Shown: one piece after another, positions 6,789-7,566 of the stretch
How the letters are laid out: every line of letters begins with the position of its first letter
Numbering within the stretch: position 1 is the first letter of the stretch
NCBI GenBank assembly: GCA_030151825.1
Contig: JASLCP010000022.1
Coordinates: forward strand, 1 to 7,566
Direction of reading: 5' to 3'
DNA length: 7,566 nucleotides
From: Candidatus Saccharimonadales bacterium
GTDB lineage: Bacteria > Patescibacteriota > Saccharimonadia > Saccharimonadales > Saccharimonadaceae
Notes under the pieces: model-generated
Database searches by the model: none
Told to the model about the DNA's origin: nothing
The model's input: only the letters and a program-made list of their open reading frames with translations
Program-made: the position numbers and the translations under genes

Positions 6789-6805
6789 GACAATAATAAG
6801 AGGTG

Positions 6806-7566
6806 CTATTTGACGAGTTTCTGTACGCTTGAAGGGTATCCACCGCGACTACTGTGGTTTATACCTGCCATAATCCGCCATACGCCTGTTGATGTTTCAG
6901 TGCCTTTGGCAAACCGAAGTATTTCCATGGTGCTATTGTCTGACCGATCGGTGTACTCGATAGCTATTGTCGCCTCTCCGTTTGAAGGGAGGTTTACGAA
7001 ATCGGTATTACTATAAATAGCGGTTGCGTCAAGTACCTTGCCTCCGCCGAACAGAACATGCCCCTCTTTCATCCATTCCCAAGAGGTTTTGAAGGTATTA
7101 CTGTCTTCGCTGCGAACAAGTGGCAGTAGTGCTCGTGCTTGCTCTGGGTCTGTCTGGGCAATTCGCCAGATCGTGTGCTCGTTTATTGCCTGTTGATTAG
7201 AGATAAGTTGAGCAACTTCAAGAGGGGTGTCGCCTTCTTCTGGGTTACGGAGGTCCAATTCTTCGTAACCCGCATCAACGAATTCCTGTTGGCTTTGTGC
7301 TTGACCTTCCTCTAGGATAGGAATCGCGGTATCAATCAGCTCCTGCTCGCTAAGGGTGTTCCAGTTAAATCCGGACTCACCTGGTTCGAGGGGTTGTGAG
7401 GTATTGTAATCAGATCCTGCGATTTCTTTGATGTTATTTTTGGCTTGATTTATCCCTAGCCATGTTCCGGCGCCAATGAGTGTGGCGACAACAGCGCCTG
7501 CGCCAATCAACTTATTCTTTGAGATAGTCCTTGGTTTACGATCAATTGCTGCTGGCTGGTAGTCAG
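6806..7566 (-). CDS. Single-span membrane protein with exported domain, C-terminal 252 residues (start outside window)
   Basis: The frame is open to the right edge (first whole codon at 7564) and ends with TAG at 6806-6808. A TTG at 7510 lies in frame but falls at the start of the membrane segment, and good coding sequence continues upstream of it, so the true start is outside. Visible residues 1-18 are basic (DRKPRTISKNK) and cytoplasmic. Residues about 19-38 form one Gly/Ala-rich span (LIGAGAVVATLIGAGTWLGI). The remaining roughly 210 residues should be extracytoplasmic: an acidic helical part with many Glu and Gln, then a beta-rich end (EATIAIEYTDRS, TMEILRFAKG, TGVWRIMAGI). This helix-then-sheet order with a terminal W-R-I strand recalls NTF2-like folds such as VirB8/TcpC, which would suit a type IV system, but I do not recognise a specific family. 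The gene lies 51 bases upstream of the VirB6-like gene on the same strand and probably shares its operon. Confidence 0.8.
   Translation of the reverse strand, partial: DYQPAAIDRKPRTISKNKLIGAGAVVATLIGAGTWLGINQAKNNIKEIAGSDYNTSQPLEPGESGFNWNTLSEQELIDTAIPILEEGQAQSQQEFVDAGYEELDLRNPEEGDTPLEVAQLISNQQAINEHTIWRIAQTDPEQARALLPLVRSEDSNTFKTSWEWMKEGHVLFGGGKVLDATAIYSNTDFVNLPSNGEATIAIEYTDRSDNSTMEILRFAKGTETSTGVWRIMAGINHSSRGGYPSSVQKLVK

Noticed and set aside
6755..6793. Extended start of the VirB6-like protein at TTG 6793 (13 extra residues)
   Set aside because: The extra residues are Cys/Tyr-rich and come entirely from the spacer and hairpin. ATG 6754 gives a normal basic, then hydrophobic, signal-like N-terminus.

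Overview
This window is a single-strand gene cluster: all six genes supported here read on the minus strand, so transcription runs from right (7566) to left (1). Four of the six form a recognisable core of a type IV secretion/conjugation-like machine: a VirB6/TrbL-like channel protein, a PrgI-family membrane protein, a TraC-like VirB4 N-terminal domain protein and a VirB4 ATPase. The composition and the specific protein styles suggest a Candidate Phyla Radiation (Patescibacteria) genome, most likely Saccharibacteria (TM7). These are a VirB4 split into two genes, a PrgI protein with a long hydrophilic tail, and a large VirB6-like protein with a signal-like N-terminus and an Ala/Lys/Gln-rich cytoplasmic tail. 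The lineage call is inference, since no rRNA or other marker gene is present. No in-frame TGA interrupts any gene and all visible stops are TAA or TAG. This argues against the SR1/Gracilibacteria code in which UGA means glycine.

Layout in transcription order: (1) 7566-6806, the 3' part of a gene for a single-span membrane protein with an exported domain, start outside the window; (2) a 51-base gap that overlaps a perfect 13-bp inverted repeat, whose distal arm contains the likely start codon of the next gene; (3) 6754-4337, a VirB6/TrbL-like polytopic protein with two in-frame low-complexity DNA repeats; (4) a 47-base gap with a weak promoter-like pair and no Shine-Dalgarno; (5) 4289-3276, PrgI family; (6) 3253-2381, TraC-like domain; (7) 2379-487, VirB4 ATPase, one base after the previous stop; (8) a small hairpin across the virB4 stop; (9) 465-1, the N-terminal part of a membrane protein that continues beyond the left edge.

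Working model: the VirB4 ATPase, with its separately encoded N-terminal partner, sits at the cytoplasmic face and energises a membrane channel made of the VirB6-like and PrgI proteins. The flanking single-span proteins contribute extracytoplasmic parts. No relaxase, coupling protein (VirD4), pilin, outer-membrane core or mobile-element boundary is visible. The sequence therefore does not show whether the machine serves conjugation, DNA uptake, protein secretion or contact with a host cell. No tRNA, rRNA, CRISPR array, insertion sequence or intrinsic terminator was seen, and there is no gene-free stretch longer than about 50 bases.
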